DNA from: Rhizophagus irregularis
Lineage: Eukaryota > Glomeromycota > Glomeromycetes > Glomerales > Glomeraceae
NCBI RefSeq assembly: GCF_026210795.1
Contig: NC_089431.1
Coordinates: forward strand, 5,580,001-5,644,000
Direction: 5' to 3'
Length of the DNA stretch: 64,000 nucleotides
Made by a program: the position numbers and the translations under genes. Below the pieces are notes generated by a model, which worked only from the letters and a program-made list of their open reading frames with translations, did no database searches and had not been told where the DNA came from. Shown here piece after piece: positions 1 through 13,000 of the stretch; within the stretch, counting starts at the first letter, position 1, and each line of letters opens with the position of its first letter.

Positions 1-423
1 AAAATTTTGTAATTTTATAAATAAAGCTTAAAATTCTTTAAATTTTTGATAATTATATATTATTTTTCTGCACGTATATTAATTTAAATTAATACGAAAA
101 AATTACTGTAGGTAATATAAAGATTTTCTTTTCTAAAACTATACATCAAATCACGGAAATAAATTTTTTTTTTAATCAAAAATTTATTCAATATTTCTTT
201 CGGCTCTTCAATTTATTGAATTGAGATATAGAAATCATAATAAATATATAATAGTAAGTAATAGGGGATTTACTATCCCATGTCACATGTTTTGAAAATT
301 GTCACGTTATTTTGATTAACGATCGTTTTTAATCTTTTTTTTACTATCCATAATTCGCGTTCACAACTACTCTTTCCCTTAATTCAAGCTACTAAAATAT
401 ATTTTATTAATATATTTATTTAG
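1..423. other. AT-rich intergenic, no gene seen
   Basis: AT-rich sequence with homopolymer runs. No open frame or repeat that I can support. Confidence 0.5.
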
Positions 424-660
424 ATGAACAATACCCAAGATTTTTCCCATGGCGTATATGACGAAAATGATAATGAACCCAGCGATATTGACAATGAACC
501 CGAAATGAAATGTACAGGAAGAAGCTTTGGATACAAAAAAAACAATGCTCTATTTGTAACTCATAGTATCATGATTCACGAGATTGTCCTGAAAAGAATA
601 TAAAATATGATAAAGAAAATGTTTATCTTGGAGAAAGATATTTAATTATAACACTAAGGT
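424..660 (+). pseudogene. Relic with CCHC zinc-knuckle motif
   Basis: An ATG at 424 opens an acidic 59-codon frame rich in Asp, Glu and Asn. Overlapping it in another frame, from 546 to 587, the codons spell a perfect CX2CX4HX4C zinc knuckle followed by a charged stretch. Knuckles of this kind occur in transposases, gag-like proteins and host RNA-binding proteins, so the source family is open. The piece is short and broken; I treat it as a fossil, not as a working gene. Confidence 0.35.
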
Positions 661-1012
661 TAGAATTAATGCATATGTTATGTTAGGCTAGGTAAAAGTA
701 TATAAATGAAGAAATTTGAGCAATGGAAAATTTATTGTATATTTATGTATTAAATATCGGCAAATTTATAAAAATCTTACGTTTCCATATGTTTATTTAA
801 AAATACTACAAAATGCTTCAAATATTTGTTTTTATTATAAATACAATACGGCTAAAATTTTCTTATTCAAATCATAAGGATTTTATAAAGTAATCCTACA
901 TAACTTGAAATATTTCAATTTCTTCTATTTCACACTCATCACACTCATCTGTGTTTCTGATCGGTTTTTCATAAGATCCTTTGTGGCATAGAATTAATGA
1001 TCCATTGATAGC

Positions 1013-2372
1013 TCAAAGATCAAATGATGGACCCTCGGTGAACCCGTTACAAATGGCATCCTTTTCATTTCTTATACGACTTAAAATAATATCACTATTC
1101 TTAAAAGAAAATATAAAGCTATCATTGGTAATACCATAACTTCCATCAAATTTCCATTCAATCGGATTATATCCTCCGAGAATTTCGTTACTATCTCTTA
1201 CTTTATAAATTGTTACGGTGCGGAATTGGTTCTTACAAGCGTTTTGACACTTCTTATATCTAAATAACGAACCAAAAACCCCAAATTCATTATGAGAATC
1301 ACGATATAATAATTTGAATTCATATGACTTGTCTGTAGTTTCTAATTTATCAATCCATTTTGAGATTAATTCGGCTTGCTGATTTGTAATGATCTTAGAA
1401 TCAATATTTTTTGATTGAATCTCTTTAACAATATGAGGTTCTGATTTTTTGATTGGTTCGTTATCACTATCCAAAAAATATTCTAACAAATCATTATATA
1501 ATTCCTTTGGTAAGATTTTTTTATAAGGTTTTACTTTCTTCAAAAATTCTTTGGAAGTTAAATTACGGAATTTAATAAAAGGAATACATTGTTGTAAGGT
1601 ATTCTTTAAAGTATTGAAATCATCTTTTGAAAAACTTGTAGGATCAGAAGGAAGTTCTGGATTTTGTGCAAGTCCCCATTTAATCACATGTTCCCAAACC
1701 TGAATTTCGTTCATTTGATGATTATCGTTCTTAATAATCGTAACTAAAAGTTTTTCTGGAACCGAAGTGAAACGTGGTGAGTTAAATATCTTATTTGATT
1801 CTTTTGAAATCAAATCAGTACAATATTTTTGAAGTTCTAAAAAAGAATCATTTTCATAAGTTGTTTGATATATCAAATCAAAATTTTGTTTCATACAATG
1901 TTTTTTATTTTCAATCAAAAAGGATTCTAGATAAGGGATTAATTCCTGAAGACCTAGTTCATTAGCAGCTATCAAGATTTTAATGATATCTGAAATATCA
2001 TATTCCTCCAAAAAAAGACTACCTCCATAAATATACCTAAAATAATAATAAAAAATATATAAAAAATAAATATTTATAATGCATGATGAGAGATATTCGT
2101 TTTTTTTTTCATTACCTTAAGATTATCCGGAAAGTATCAGGTAAAATACTTGGTAGTTTAATATTTGTCAAAGTTCCTTCATTTTTCTTTTTATTAGTTG
2201 ATAAAATTCTTCGCAAATAAGGGGAACGATAATTTAAAATAACCATATGAGCCCGAAATATTTTTATGTCCGGGTCATTACCAACTTCAACTGTAATATC
2301 ATAATATTCGTCATCATTTAAAATTTCAAGTAAATTTTGCGTTAATTTTGACAAAAGTTTATTATCAATCAT
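1013..2372 (-). CDS. BTB-BACK-TLDc domain protein (copy A)
   Basis: Two exons: 2116-2372 and 1013-2036, with a 79-nt intron (GTAATG...TTTTAG); the join restores the conserved RYIYGG segment, and the spliced frame is 426 codons plus stop. Residues 1-100 are a BTB fold (DDEYYDITVEVG, FRAHMVIL), then a BACK helical region (about 100-220), then a TLDc domain (about 255-426, with SNEILGGYNPIEW). BTB-BACK proteins usually dimerise and present targets to Cullin-3; TLDc is linked in other eukaryotes to oxidative-stress protection and V-ATPase regulation. The protein ends early: TGA at 1013-1015 falls next to or at the Trp of copy C (DLEIWAHNGS), and the same frame beyond it (896-1012) still encodes the family tail, including SYEKPIR, to a TAG at 896-898. 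Either the C-terminal strand is lost or this is a recent nonsense allele. Two intact paralogues lie at 40.7-45.5 kb. Confidence 0.85.
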
Positions 2373-4160
2373 TATAATTTTTAAATAAGATAAATGAGAG
2401 TGTGAATCCCAAAAAAAAAAAACTAAATTACAAACCTTACTTATACAGCTTGAAGATCACAGCGGATCGCTAGATCGCTTGTAATCATGTTCAAATTAAC
2501 TAATTTTGGTACGTTCGGCGTTCAATAAGTACACGAAGAATCATATAGTAAGAATGCAAATTTATCCTCTTCACTAATCTAAACAACCGAATCATCGAAC
2601 TAATAAATGAAAAAAGTTTTTAAAAACTGTGGCTGCGTTGCTGTAATAATATATCAACCTCGAGTTTTAGAAACTTGTTTTGATTATTTGAATATCTTAT
2701 TTTTAATCGAGATTTTTTACACAAGGATATACAAAACTTGAAAATAACTTTAAATACTTCAAAATCTTCATAATTCAAATCGCTATTTTTTTCTAATCTC
2801 TATCTTTCCATAAGAACTTTTTTATAATAAATTCATAGATGCCTTCAAACGGGATCCGGAACCCGGAAACCCGGACCCGGATCCGGGTTTGAAAATTTCA
2901 CCCGGGCCGGGTCCGGGCCGGCACATGATTTTCAACCCGGATTTTCGTAATTCTGGCCAAAATCGTCTTGATTCCGGCCGAAATTAAACTGGCCAAAATT
3001 AAGTTGGCCGATTTCTTTGTTTTTACAAATTAGAACTTAGATCCGGATTATCCATTGATATTCACTGAATGCAGCCGTTCAAAGATTGCAAATCCGGATA
3101 CCCGGATACCAATCCTAAATGTCAATCCGGATGGTAAAATCCGGATGTTCATAGGATATTCACTGAATTATAACAGAATTCGGGTCACTTGAAGTTTTGG
3201 TTGTCGGGATTGTCGGGTACCCAGGTTACTAGTCGGGTATATATAACACGTGACATATATATATGATGGCGTAGTATATAATACGTTATACGTAATCTTT
3301 TCAACAATATTACTTTATTTGATTTTTATTGAACAAAGCTCCTCCTTTTTAATTAAAAAAAAAACAAAAAAAAAATTGCATATTCTTGAAAATCAAACAT
3401 TAATATTAAACATAAAAAAAAATAAAAGATTTCTCCCTTCCAAATACAATAAAATCTGTAAAATCACGTTTATTTACTTCATTAAACATCCTCTTAATAT
3501 GAGTATCCTCTTAATATGAGTGAAAAAATATGCTAAAAGTTAGGAAAGAAATGACATGAGAAATTTATATTATTTTTTTCTTCTGCTTTATTTATCTAAA
3601 TCCTTATTCTGTTTACCTTGTATAATTCTAAGATAGCGTCATATTTAATTGTTAAGTTTTTTTTTAACGATAAAATAATTTTTTACTTTCTTTTATTAGA
3701 ATAAATTCTCTAAAAATTTTATGTTAAATAAATTTCTCCACATGGATCTGCAATTTTAGCTCAAATATTGGCAAAAATTAAAAATTTCGATAAATGATCT
3801 TACAAAAATTTGACGTTTAATGTTAAAAAAAAAATAGTGTTTTTTTAACATTACAATATGTAATTTATGAGCCGTTGTGCATTTTATTATAAACCTAGAT
3901 ATTTGTTAAATTTCTTATAATTCCGGAAATTAAAAGATCGTATATAATATATATTGCGTAAAAAAATTTATAATTTAACTAGTTCCTGCATCCAAACAAA
4001 AAAATACTATTTATGTTTTGTTGTGTATAAAGAATAATAAATAAATAAATTAATAAAAATGCATTAAAAAAATTTTATTCTTTAATTTGTTCATTCATTC
4101 ATTCCCAGGGTAACTTAATTTTATGAAAACGAACATCAAATATTTCTAAATTTACCATTG
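2373..4160. other. Intergenic; CCGG-rich repeat block
   Basis: No gene seen. From about 2845 to 3240 the base composition changes sharply to runs of CCCGG, CCGGAT and GGCC words, plus TTGGCC-type words that recur near 13.9, 33.55 and 40.6 kb. It is a dispersed degenerate repeat. The rest is AT-rich. Confidence 0.5.
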
Positions 4161-4909
4161 CTATCTTTTCTCCAATAGGTTTTGTACTTCAGGCGTAAAT
4201 TTATCTTTGACATGAATTCTATTTAAATTTTCATGACCTGAAGATTGTGAACTAGTACTTCTATTTATCATTTCTCCTTGAACATGCCCTACAAAATTCA
4301 AAAAAAATATAGTTAGTTACAAAATATAACTAAATAAGATTCCGTTCAGGCTGTAACCTTGGATGCAACTGGACGGATACCATCCGGTCGTAAACCCTGC
4401 AGCGCGCACCATCCCTTCATACTTACTATATATAGTGGCCTCCCTGATATTTTTAGCAGAACTATTTCCATTTATCATTTCTCCTTGCCCTATATCAAAA
4501 AACTGAGATTAGTTACAAAAATAACTAAGTAAGATTCTGTTCAGGCTGTAACCTTGGATGCAACTGAGCGGATACCACCCGGTCGTAAACCCTGCAGCGC
4601 GCACCATCCCTTCATACTTACCATATATAGTGGTTTTCCTAATATTTTTAGCAGTCATTTCTCCTTGAGTATGCCCTATATCAAAAAACTAAGGTTAGTT
4701 ACAAACATAACTAAGTAAGATTCCGTTCAGGCTGTAACCTTGGATGCAACTGAGCGGATACCACCCGGTCGTAAACCCTACAGCGCGCACCATCTCTTCA
4801 TGCTTACCATACATAATGATTTCTCTAATCGTTTGGCAGCCCTTACTTGCCCTCGAATATCATGTTGTGCTTGACTTAGAAATGATTTCTTCCTATAATG
4901 TCTGGTCAT
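4161..4909 (-). CDS. Small gene of tandem exon-intron cassettes, unknown function
   Basis: Four exons on the minus strand: 4808-4909, 4622-4675, 4427-4489 and 4161-4288, each bounded by GTAAG and TAG/GG. Exons 2 to 4 are clear paralogues of one another: each starts with a (H-x-)QGEM segment, and exons 2 and 3 end with AKNIR...TIY. Exon 1 carries a diverged copy (AAKRLEKSL) after an ATG at 4909. Exon 4 ends with a charged tail (KDKFTPEV...) and TAG. Exons 2-4 share phase 1, but exon 1 read from its ATG ends in phase 0, one nucleotide short of a continuous frame. So either exon 1 has lost a base or another first exon is used. I do not recognise the family. Composition is polar and basic. Confidence 0.5.
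4289..4807 (-). repeat. Three near-identical introns in tandem
   Basis: The introns at 4676-4807 (132 nt), 4490-4621 (132 nt) and 4289-4426 (138 nt) match almost base for base, including a GC-rich core (GGTGCGCGCTG, TTGCATCCAAGGTTACAG) unlike the AT-rich surroundings. They are more alike than the exons between them. This fits either recent tandem duplication of an intron-plus-exon cassette or introner-like insertion. Confidence 0.75.
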
Positions 4910-5948
4910 TTTAATATTTTTTTTTTAGATAAGATATAGATAAGATTTAAGATATTAAGAATTATTAAGAAATATTAAAAATATTAAAAAAATAAATTTA
5001 ACGATGAGTAGTTGTAGTTTAACGATATTAAAAAAATAAAATTTAACGATGAAAACTATCTATCAAATTTTTGTCCTCTTTTATATTATTTTTCTCATCA
5101 TGTGATATGAGTCAAATGATGCAAAAAAAAACGTAACTATGACTGTAGCTATAACAGTTTTATTCACATCAATATGTCAATACAAGTCATACTGCCTACA
5201 AATTATAAATCATGAATAATTAAGAGTTTTTATGAATAATTGGTCTTACTCATATACTATAATGACATAGTAATATTTCCTAATAAAGTAAAAGCGTGTA
5301 TATTAGTAGTAATATATACTTACTAAAGTTATATAATTATGACTTCACATTGACTATATATTACAATTTACAAGCCACAATTATATTATTAGCCAGCAAT
5401 GATTTAATTTTTGTCATTTATTAATCCGACCAATTATTACTCTATTAGTTTTGTATTTCAGTCATATGTTATTTGAATTTACTCATCTGATATTATTAAT
5501 GATTAATAGTTTGTTTTGTCATCTTTATATCGAAAACATAATTAGTTTTATGACATATGATTATTATATGTATAAGAAAATTATACTAATAATATTATAG
5601 AAAATCTAATTTATCAAATTTATCATGAAATTAATAAAAGTTTCTTAAATAATCATAAAATAAATTTGTTTTTATAATAATAAAATTTTACATTTGATTA
5701 TTACATATTAAACATTTTTACTAAAAAATATATAATGAATGAATTCTATATTAAAATATCAAAATAATAAAACTTTAAAAATAAAAATGTGGAAACGCAA
5801 TTACATAAAGAATTCTTATCCTGGTCCGGTTTTTGGGTTTCAAAATATAGCCAAATATAACCTCGAACATGATCCGGATGGATGATAATTATAAATTTTT
5901 TATCGATCTATACTTTACGTTATACACTCCTCCTTTTTCACCGACAAA
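4910..5948. other. AT-rich intergenic, no gene seen
   Basis: Very AT-rich sequence with no supported open frame. It probably holds the 5' region of the cassette gene that starts at 4909. Confidence 0.4.
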
Positions 5949-6460
5949 ATGAGGTTTGTAAAGGTTGTATTATTAGAGGAACCACCAAATTTAAATTATT
6001 GGGAAAAAAATGATATTAGAAATCTAAAAAATCGCCAAACTACTGTAACCGAGAATGGTATAGTACATATTGTGGCATATTTTAATAATATTTGTAAAAC
6101 TATTTAAAAATATTGATAACCATTATAGCAAAATGTAATACCTTAATAGTTTATTATAATAAATAATTTTAAGTTTTTCATCACTTTTTTGCATAAGCTA
6201 TGCTCGTATGTTATCTGAAATAATTACGTCCACATGTATAGTATGTTCGAAATAAGATTGATTTTTACAAAAATTTTTTGATAAATTACTTATTTAACAA
6301 GGAGCTTTTTATCCGAACTCAGAAAATCCACTACACCTTGGGAAGTCTTGGAAAGAATGAATTTCCATCAGAAGAAATCACATGCTATAAGACATATTAA
6401 AGCAAGAATGATAACTTCATTTTTAACACTTTTACTACAAGCAACGAGTGATGTTAGTTA
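5949..6460 (+). pseudogene. Fragments of an unknown gene
   Basis: An ATG at 5949 opens a 36-codon exon-like frame (MRFVKVVLLEEPP...) ending at a possible donor, G|GTATAG, near 6057. About 250 bp on, from about 6302, a second open stretch of some 50 codons contains TPWEVLERMNFHQKKSHAIR and ends at TAG/TAA codons near 6460. The phases do not join directly, so an exon is missing or the gene is decayed. Codon use looks coding (charged, few stops) against the background. No family recognised. Confidence 0.3.
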
Positions 6461-6825
6461 AAAAATTGATATTAAACTGCAACTTCTTAAAATGAACAAA
6501 CAATTGTTTCACAAAAAAAAACGATATTATTAAGGACAAACCTTTTTACTTGTCGGAATTATAAGTGTCCTACATTGTGCATGAGAGAATTCTTTAATAT
6601 ACGTTTCAGGTTATTAAATTTTTTCCGTAAGAAAATTCTACGAGAAATTGTGTGTAGAATTTATTACTCAAAATACATTTATAAATGGGATATCATTCTT
6701 AAGTGTCTCAAAAAATAAAAATAATCTAATTTGTTTTCAAAAAAAATTAAATAAAATTGAATCTTTATTATCAGACAACATGTTCTCAAGTCATCAAAAA
6801 CAAGCCAAAGTTAACAAAAAAAAGC

Positions 6826-7080
6826 TATAAATATAAGAAATGTAATGAATGTAATTAAGAAAAGAAAAATTTTATATATGAAAGTCACCATTAGTTACAT
6901 TTATTAAAATATAAAGACAATACTCAAGCCCAATAAATTGGAAACAAAGTTGTTGACGATTTTATTAGGTATACTCAAAGTGATAGTGTTGCTATGACAG
7001 GTAAAATGGAGTTTGTTCTTTATGATCAATTCAAAAAATATAAAATTTATTGCTGAGGGAAGGTTTGGTAAAATTTATAT
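6826..7080 (+). pseudogene. Kinase N-terminal relic
   Basis: Host gene fragment. It contains CNEC, then GNKVVDDFIRYTQ, then GKMEFVLYDQF, and after a one-base shift inside an A-run KNIKFIAEGRFGKIYI. The last segment is a kinase glycine loop (GxFGKIY). This order (Cys pair, DDFI segment, glycine loop) is typical of the expanded kinase family of AM fungi. Stops precede and follow, and no catalytic loop follows, so it is a truncated pseudogene. Confidence 0.55.
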
Positions 7081-7090
7081 TATAGAAAAC

Positions 7091-8928
7091 ATGTATTGTA
7101 CGGTTGATTTTTTCGCATGTATGAATACAATTTTTTTTTAAGAAATGCATGTGTAACGAACGAACATTTATCAATATTTCAAAGTTATTGTAACAAATGA
7201 GCCATATCCTTTTAAAACAATTTTTAATTATATTTGTATATTTTTTTGTTGATTCAATTAATTACGTCAAAAGAAATGAAAATAAAATAATAAAATGTAT
7301 TTGAAATATGATATCTAATAATCTATTATCACATTCTAATTCTTAATCGAGAATTATTATTTATTTCAGGAACAATACTGAGACTTTTTTCTGAAATTAC
7401 TTTGTCTTTCATTTGCCTCATGTCTCCAACAATTCCATCTAAATAAATAATTTGTAGTAAAAGAATAATTGAATCAAAATTACATAATTTATCGTTAAGA
7501 CTTTATAAAGATTGTTAAATTTAGTATTACCGTTTGGATTAGGCTTTTCTCTTATACTATTTAGAATGTTTAATGAGTAAGTTAATTAAATTATTTCGCT
7601 TCTTGTTTCAAATTTGCAAGGTGATAAACTCATAACTTGTTAATTGATAGAAAACTATATAATTATGTCAGATTTCTTTAATTATATATATCTTAGGAAC
7701 CATATAAGAAATTCCTTCGTATTATTGATGCACTAGAATATTAATCAGTTGCTAAAAAAATAAAAGAAATAATTAATATGGTCTGCCGTTTAGAATAACC
7801 TCCACTCTCCAGTCTCTCCATAGTCCATATAAATAATTTGAATTGTGTAACATGAAAACCAGTGCCTGCGTGCCATAATATAAGAACCCGTGACAGGCGT
7901 GACATACTTGCTCCTGATCTATTCCTTATTTATTATTACACTAAATCGTTACGACGTTACGTAATCATTTCTTTTCATTCAACTTATTTTTTATATTAAA
8001 CCATATATTTTTATTTAAACCTATATTTGCGATCCATCATCTTATGACTTTTTTAGTAGAAATAATAAATTGAATGGTTTCTTATAATTTTTCATGTTCA
8101 TTATTTGTCACGTTGTTTATTTAAATAAATTCCGAAATGAAACTCACCCAAGAACCAGAGCCGAAACCTACAAATAGAAAAAAAAATAAAAAAAAAATTT
8201 TTTTTTAAAAAAAAATAAAGCTTCGAAGTGTTATTCAAAATGAAACTCGGCATATCCAATGCCAAAGAACCGAACCTATGAAATAGAAAAAAAAATTTCA
8301 TAAATTATTTTTTTTTTAAGTTTTTTTTGAAGCGAAATGAAACTTTATCTAAAACCTGTATCGAATTAAATAAAAAAAAAGTTTAAAAAAAATTATCACA
8401 TATACACGTGATAATCTTGATATTCGTAAAGTTGTGTCAAAATTTTGGTCGAAGACCGAACTTTGGCTGAAATTTAGCCAAAAGTCACATGACCAAAATT
8501 TCTGGTGCAGAATCTATCGAAAAGCAGCAAATTGAAAAACAAAACAAATTGCCAAATAAATCTTCAAATTCGTATGTATCTTTTAAATGTGTAATAAACA
8601 ATTGATTTATACTGTTAACATTGTTAACATTAGAATATTGACACCGCAGCTAACACTTCGTAGATCATAACGTAAAAAAGACAAATGTTGGAAAACGGTC
8701 TAATTAATAGGAATTTACTATACATAAATTGACCTTATTATGTAATGATTGCATTTCGCATTATGTTTGAACATATTATTTGAACATCATTTGTAGGTTA
8801 AGTTAGTGCTTGTTTATGTTTACAATACAGCTTATGAATATTTAATATTACATAAACAAATAATGATTTTTCGAATAATATATGATCAAATAACATTTTT
8901 TTACATACATTTTATGGAAATAGTGTTT
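7091..8928. other. Intergenic; degenerate triplicated segment at 8130-8360
   Basis: No gene seen. Between about 8130 and 8360 a roughly 100-bp unit recurs three times in degraded form: GAAATGAAACT, then an AACC-type word, then an A- or T-run. The apparent open frame through it on the minus strand is a by-product of the homopolymers. Confidence 0.4.
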
Positions 8929-9147
8929 TCATAGGGTTGGCAAATCGACTCGCCACTTCCTATTATCTTCATCAAATTCTTCAATCTCTTCTTTTGTTGG
9001 AATCACGTTGGAATTATATGGGTGGTATGTCGGAATAACTTTTTCACTCGCAAATTCACATTCCACTAATTGATTTATTAACATGTTCCAAATGTTCCCG
9101 TCATCCTCTTCCTTGATAACCTTGTCACCTTTGAAGATTGAAGCGAA
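8929..9147 (-). CDS. Last exon of an unidentified gene
   Basis: From a probable acceptor (TTCAAAG) near 9129 the minus strand is open for about 66 codons to TGA at 8929-8931. It encodes an acidic peptide (EEDDGNIWNMLINQL, then TKEEIEEFDEDNRKW). Composition and lack of stops look coding. No upstream exon could be found in the 900 bp before the Sel1 kinase gene, so this is a partial gene or a relic. Function unknown. Confidence 0.4.
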   Translation of the reverse strand, partial: FASIFKGDKVIKEEDDGNIWNMLINQLVECEFASEKVIPTYHPYNSNVIPTKEEIEEFDEDNRKWRVDLPTL

Positions 9148-9308
9148 ATTTCAATATTTATTATATTTATTTTACTATATTATGTTATTTACATTACAAA
9201 CATATATTTTTTGGCTTTCTAAGCTTTTTTTAAACTTTTTTTAATATTTTTCCTTATAGAACTAGTAAAAAGTTGAAGGGTACTTTTATTGTATTATTGT
9301 ATAATTAA

Positions 9309-9452
9309 ACCAAATAATAGTCTAATACTGACACCAATTGCCTTTTCTTTTTTAAAAGAATTATTTTTTTTATTATTTATTTATTTTTTCTCTTAGCTTG
9401 GAATTTGGCGAAATGATGCGTGCAGCGTGCCACTATTAAACTATTATTTGGT
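9309..9452. mobile_element. Short inverted-repeat element (MITE-like)
   Basis: The ends carry the inverted repeat ACCAAATAATAGTYTAA, 17 bp with one mismatch, enclosing about 110 bp. Size and structure fit a MITE. No clear target duplication was seen. The rest of the gap up to 10049 shows no gene. Confidence 0.4.
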
Positions 9453-10049
9453 CTACTCATCATACAAATAATATTAAAAAAAAATTTCGTATATTAAACC
9501 CTTCTAATATTGCTGGTATTAGTACTATACCCAAGATGTTTTGTATTATACCTGGATATCTTGTGCAGTGTGGTACGATAGCAGTTAAAATATTAAAAAA
9601 TCAAAGGATTAAAAATATGGTTAAATGCTAACGTTGCTATTATTGTTAATATTATTGTTAATACAGAACTTCATGCTAAATTCCATTGGTAGTTCCCTTG
9701 TTGTATGAAAGAAATGTGTACTTTTTTTTTATTTGCATGATTATACAGTATTTGATTATCTATTAAATTTAAATATATGTATTAATGATCTATTAAACAA
9801 CTGGAATCCCAAGTAACCCTATAAAAAATTTATTTCGTGTTTTTTTTATTCCATGTTATCTCCGTAAATGTATCATATGCACGCGATTTATAGCCTCAAA
9901 ACATGGAAATTATCCAAATTGCTTAGATTTTTAGTTATTTTTCCGTAAATTATTATATTTACAGACATTACGGATATAGGTAATATATGGTAGCAAGATC
10001 TCGGTATTACTAGCTCTACGTTATCGACTCTACATGCTGTTTTGATTCA

Positions 10050-13000
10050 TCATCTGTATTTTCTGTCACTTTTTATTTCATGTAAATTATACATTTCATG
10101 TGCTTTATCAATATTTATTTCGGTTCCTACCCCACGTTCATAACAATATCCAAGATTATTTATTGAACGAATATGTCCCTTTTCAGCTGCTTTTTTATAA
10201 AATTCAAATGCCTTCACTTCATTTATCTCAGTTCCTATTCCACGTTCATAACAATATCCAATATCATATAACGCATTAGTATGACCTTTTTCAGCTACTT
10301 CTTTATACAATTCAAAAGCCTTGATCATATTTTCTTTAGTTCCCAATCCACATTTATAATAATTTCCAAGTTTATTTAATGAATCAATATGTCCCTTTTC
10401 CGCCGCTTCCTTATATAATTCAAGTGCTTTAATCACATTTTCTTCAGTTCCTAATCCATATTGATAACAATTTCCAAGCCTAGATATTGAATCAATATGA
10501 CCTCTCGTGGCTGCTTTTTCATAAAATTCAAATGCTTTATATTCATTCTTTTCGGTTCCTATCCCATATTCATAACTATATCCAATATCATTTATTGCAG
10601 CAATATGTCCCTTCTCTGCTGCGTTTTTATATGACTCAAACGCCCTAGCCTTATCTTTTTTGGTTCCTATTCCACATTCGTAACAATGTCCAAGATTGTA
10701 TATTGATTTAATATCATCTTTCATAGCGGCTATTTCATATAATTTAAATGCCTTCACTTCATTTTTTTCAGGCCCTATTCCATGTTCGTAACAATATCCA
10801 AGATTATATATAGAATCAATCTGACCTTTTTCAGCTGCTTCATTATATAGTTCAATTGCTTTAATTATATTTATTTCAGATCCTATTCCATATTGATAAC
10901 AATATCCAAGACTATTTATTGAAATGATATGGCCCCTTTCAGCCGCTTTTTTATATAATTCAAACGCTTTTAATTCATTTTTTTCAGTTCCTATTCCATA
11001 TTCATAACAATATCCAAGATTATAAATTGAATTAATCAGATCTTTTTTGGCTGCTTCTTCATACAATTCAAATGCCTTGATCTCATTTTTTTCAGTTCCG
11101 ATCCCATGTTGATAACAATATCCGAGATAATTTAATGAATTAATGTGACCTTTTTCAGCTGCTTTTTTATATAATTCAAATGCTTTTGTTTCGTCTTTTT
11201 CAGTGCCTATTCCGTAACGATAACAATATCCAAGGTTAAAGATTAAACTAATGTGACCTTTTTCAGCTGCTTCTTTATATAATTCAAATGTTTTGGTTTC
11301 ATTTTTTTCAGTTCCTATACCATATTCATAACAATATCCAAGATTATTAATTGAATTAATTTGACCCTTCTCAGCAGCATCTTTATATAAGTTAAATGCT
11401 TTTGTTTCATTCTTTTCAGTTCCTATTCCATGTTGATAACAATATCCAAGATTATTTATTGAAGTGAGATGATTATTTTTAGCCGCTTCTTCATACAATT
11501 CAAGTGCTTTAATCACATTTTTTTCAATTCCAATACCATGTTGATAACAATACCCAAGATTATATATTGAATTAATATGACCATTTTCAATTGCTTTTTC
11601 ATATAATTCAAATGCTTTTAATTCATTCTTTTCAGTTCCTATACCATATTGATAACAATAACCAAGTTGAAATATTGATTCAACAGAATCCTTTTCAGAG
11701 GATTCTTTATATAATTCAAATGTTTTAACTTTATCTTCTTTAATACCTATTCCATATTTATAAAAAATTGCTAATAAAAGATTAATATTTTGTAATTTAC
11801 TAGTATCCTTATTATTCAATAAGTAATTAAACATTTCAACCTCATTTTTGTTATTTGATATAATATTTTGTTTAACTATTTGAATATAATTTTCAATATT
11901 AATTTCTTTTTGTATAGAATTTTCATGTAAAAATAATAATTCTTCAATAATCTTTTTATAATTTTCATCATCATCATCATCATCATCATTTGTTATTGAA
12001 ATTTTTTCTGTTAACATATTATCATATTCTTCCATTAATTTATCAATTTTCGCTTGTAATGTAATATTAGTAATACCAGAACTTGATAAACTATTACTTG
12101 ATAAACTATTACTAATACCATTAATACCAAAATTATCACTATCATCAATAGTAAAATCATCATTAATTTCCGATAAAGTTTTAGTTTCACCTATTATATT
12201 CAAATTAATTAATTTTAATTCAGAAAATACTTGTTGCATATCCGGTCTATTATCTGGATTATCTTGCCAACATTCTGAAAAGGGTAACAAATAAAATATT
12301 TATTAGTACAGTATTAACATAATTAAAAAAAAAACAACATAATTTATTACCATTATATATTTTAATATAATCAATTGGTGTATCAGAAGTTGGAGTTTCC
12401 CTTTTTCCATTTAAAATTTCTAACATTAAAGTTGGTTTTTGAAAAGGTTTATCATAAGTTTCAAAAGGTTTTTTTCCTGATGATAACTCCCATAAAAGTA
12501 CTCCTACACTATATACATCAGATTTTTTGTTCGATTTATAATGATTCTTATTATTATCATCATTTTTTTGTTTTTTGAAATGTTGTGGATCAATATAAGG
12601 AATCATTCCAAATATATCTTTTGGTGAATTTGATACTTCAGCTAATCTACGTGAAAGTCCAAAATCTGCCAATTTAATTATATTCTGATGAATCAATATA
12701 TTATTTGAATGCTATTTATTTTGATAAAAATGAAATAATTAAATTAAGTATTAAATTTGAGTAAATTTTAAAATAATAAATAAATAAATTTCTTACTAGG
12801 TCACGATGAATAATATTCTTTTGATGTAAACATAAAACCGCATCAGCAATTTGTATTGCAAATTTTATTTTCATATCCCAATCTAATTTATTAAAATTCT
12901 TTTTTAAATAATTCCTTAATGTACCACTATCAGCGTATTCGAGAATTAGTAAGTAATCTGGATTCAAATCATCTTCATTATCTAAGTAAAAATAAAAAAT

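Noticed and set aside
1013-1015. Programmed read-through or selenocysteine at the TGA
   Set aside because: No stem-loop or recoding context is visible, fungi generally lack selenocysteine, and a TGG-to-TGA change explains it.
8101-8301. 66-codon Phe-rich frame (minus)
   Set aside because: Built from A- and T-homopolymers in a degenerate repeat.
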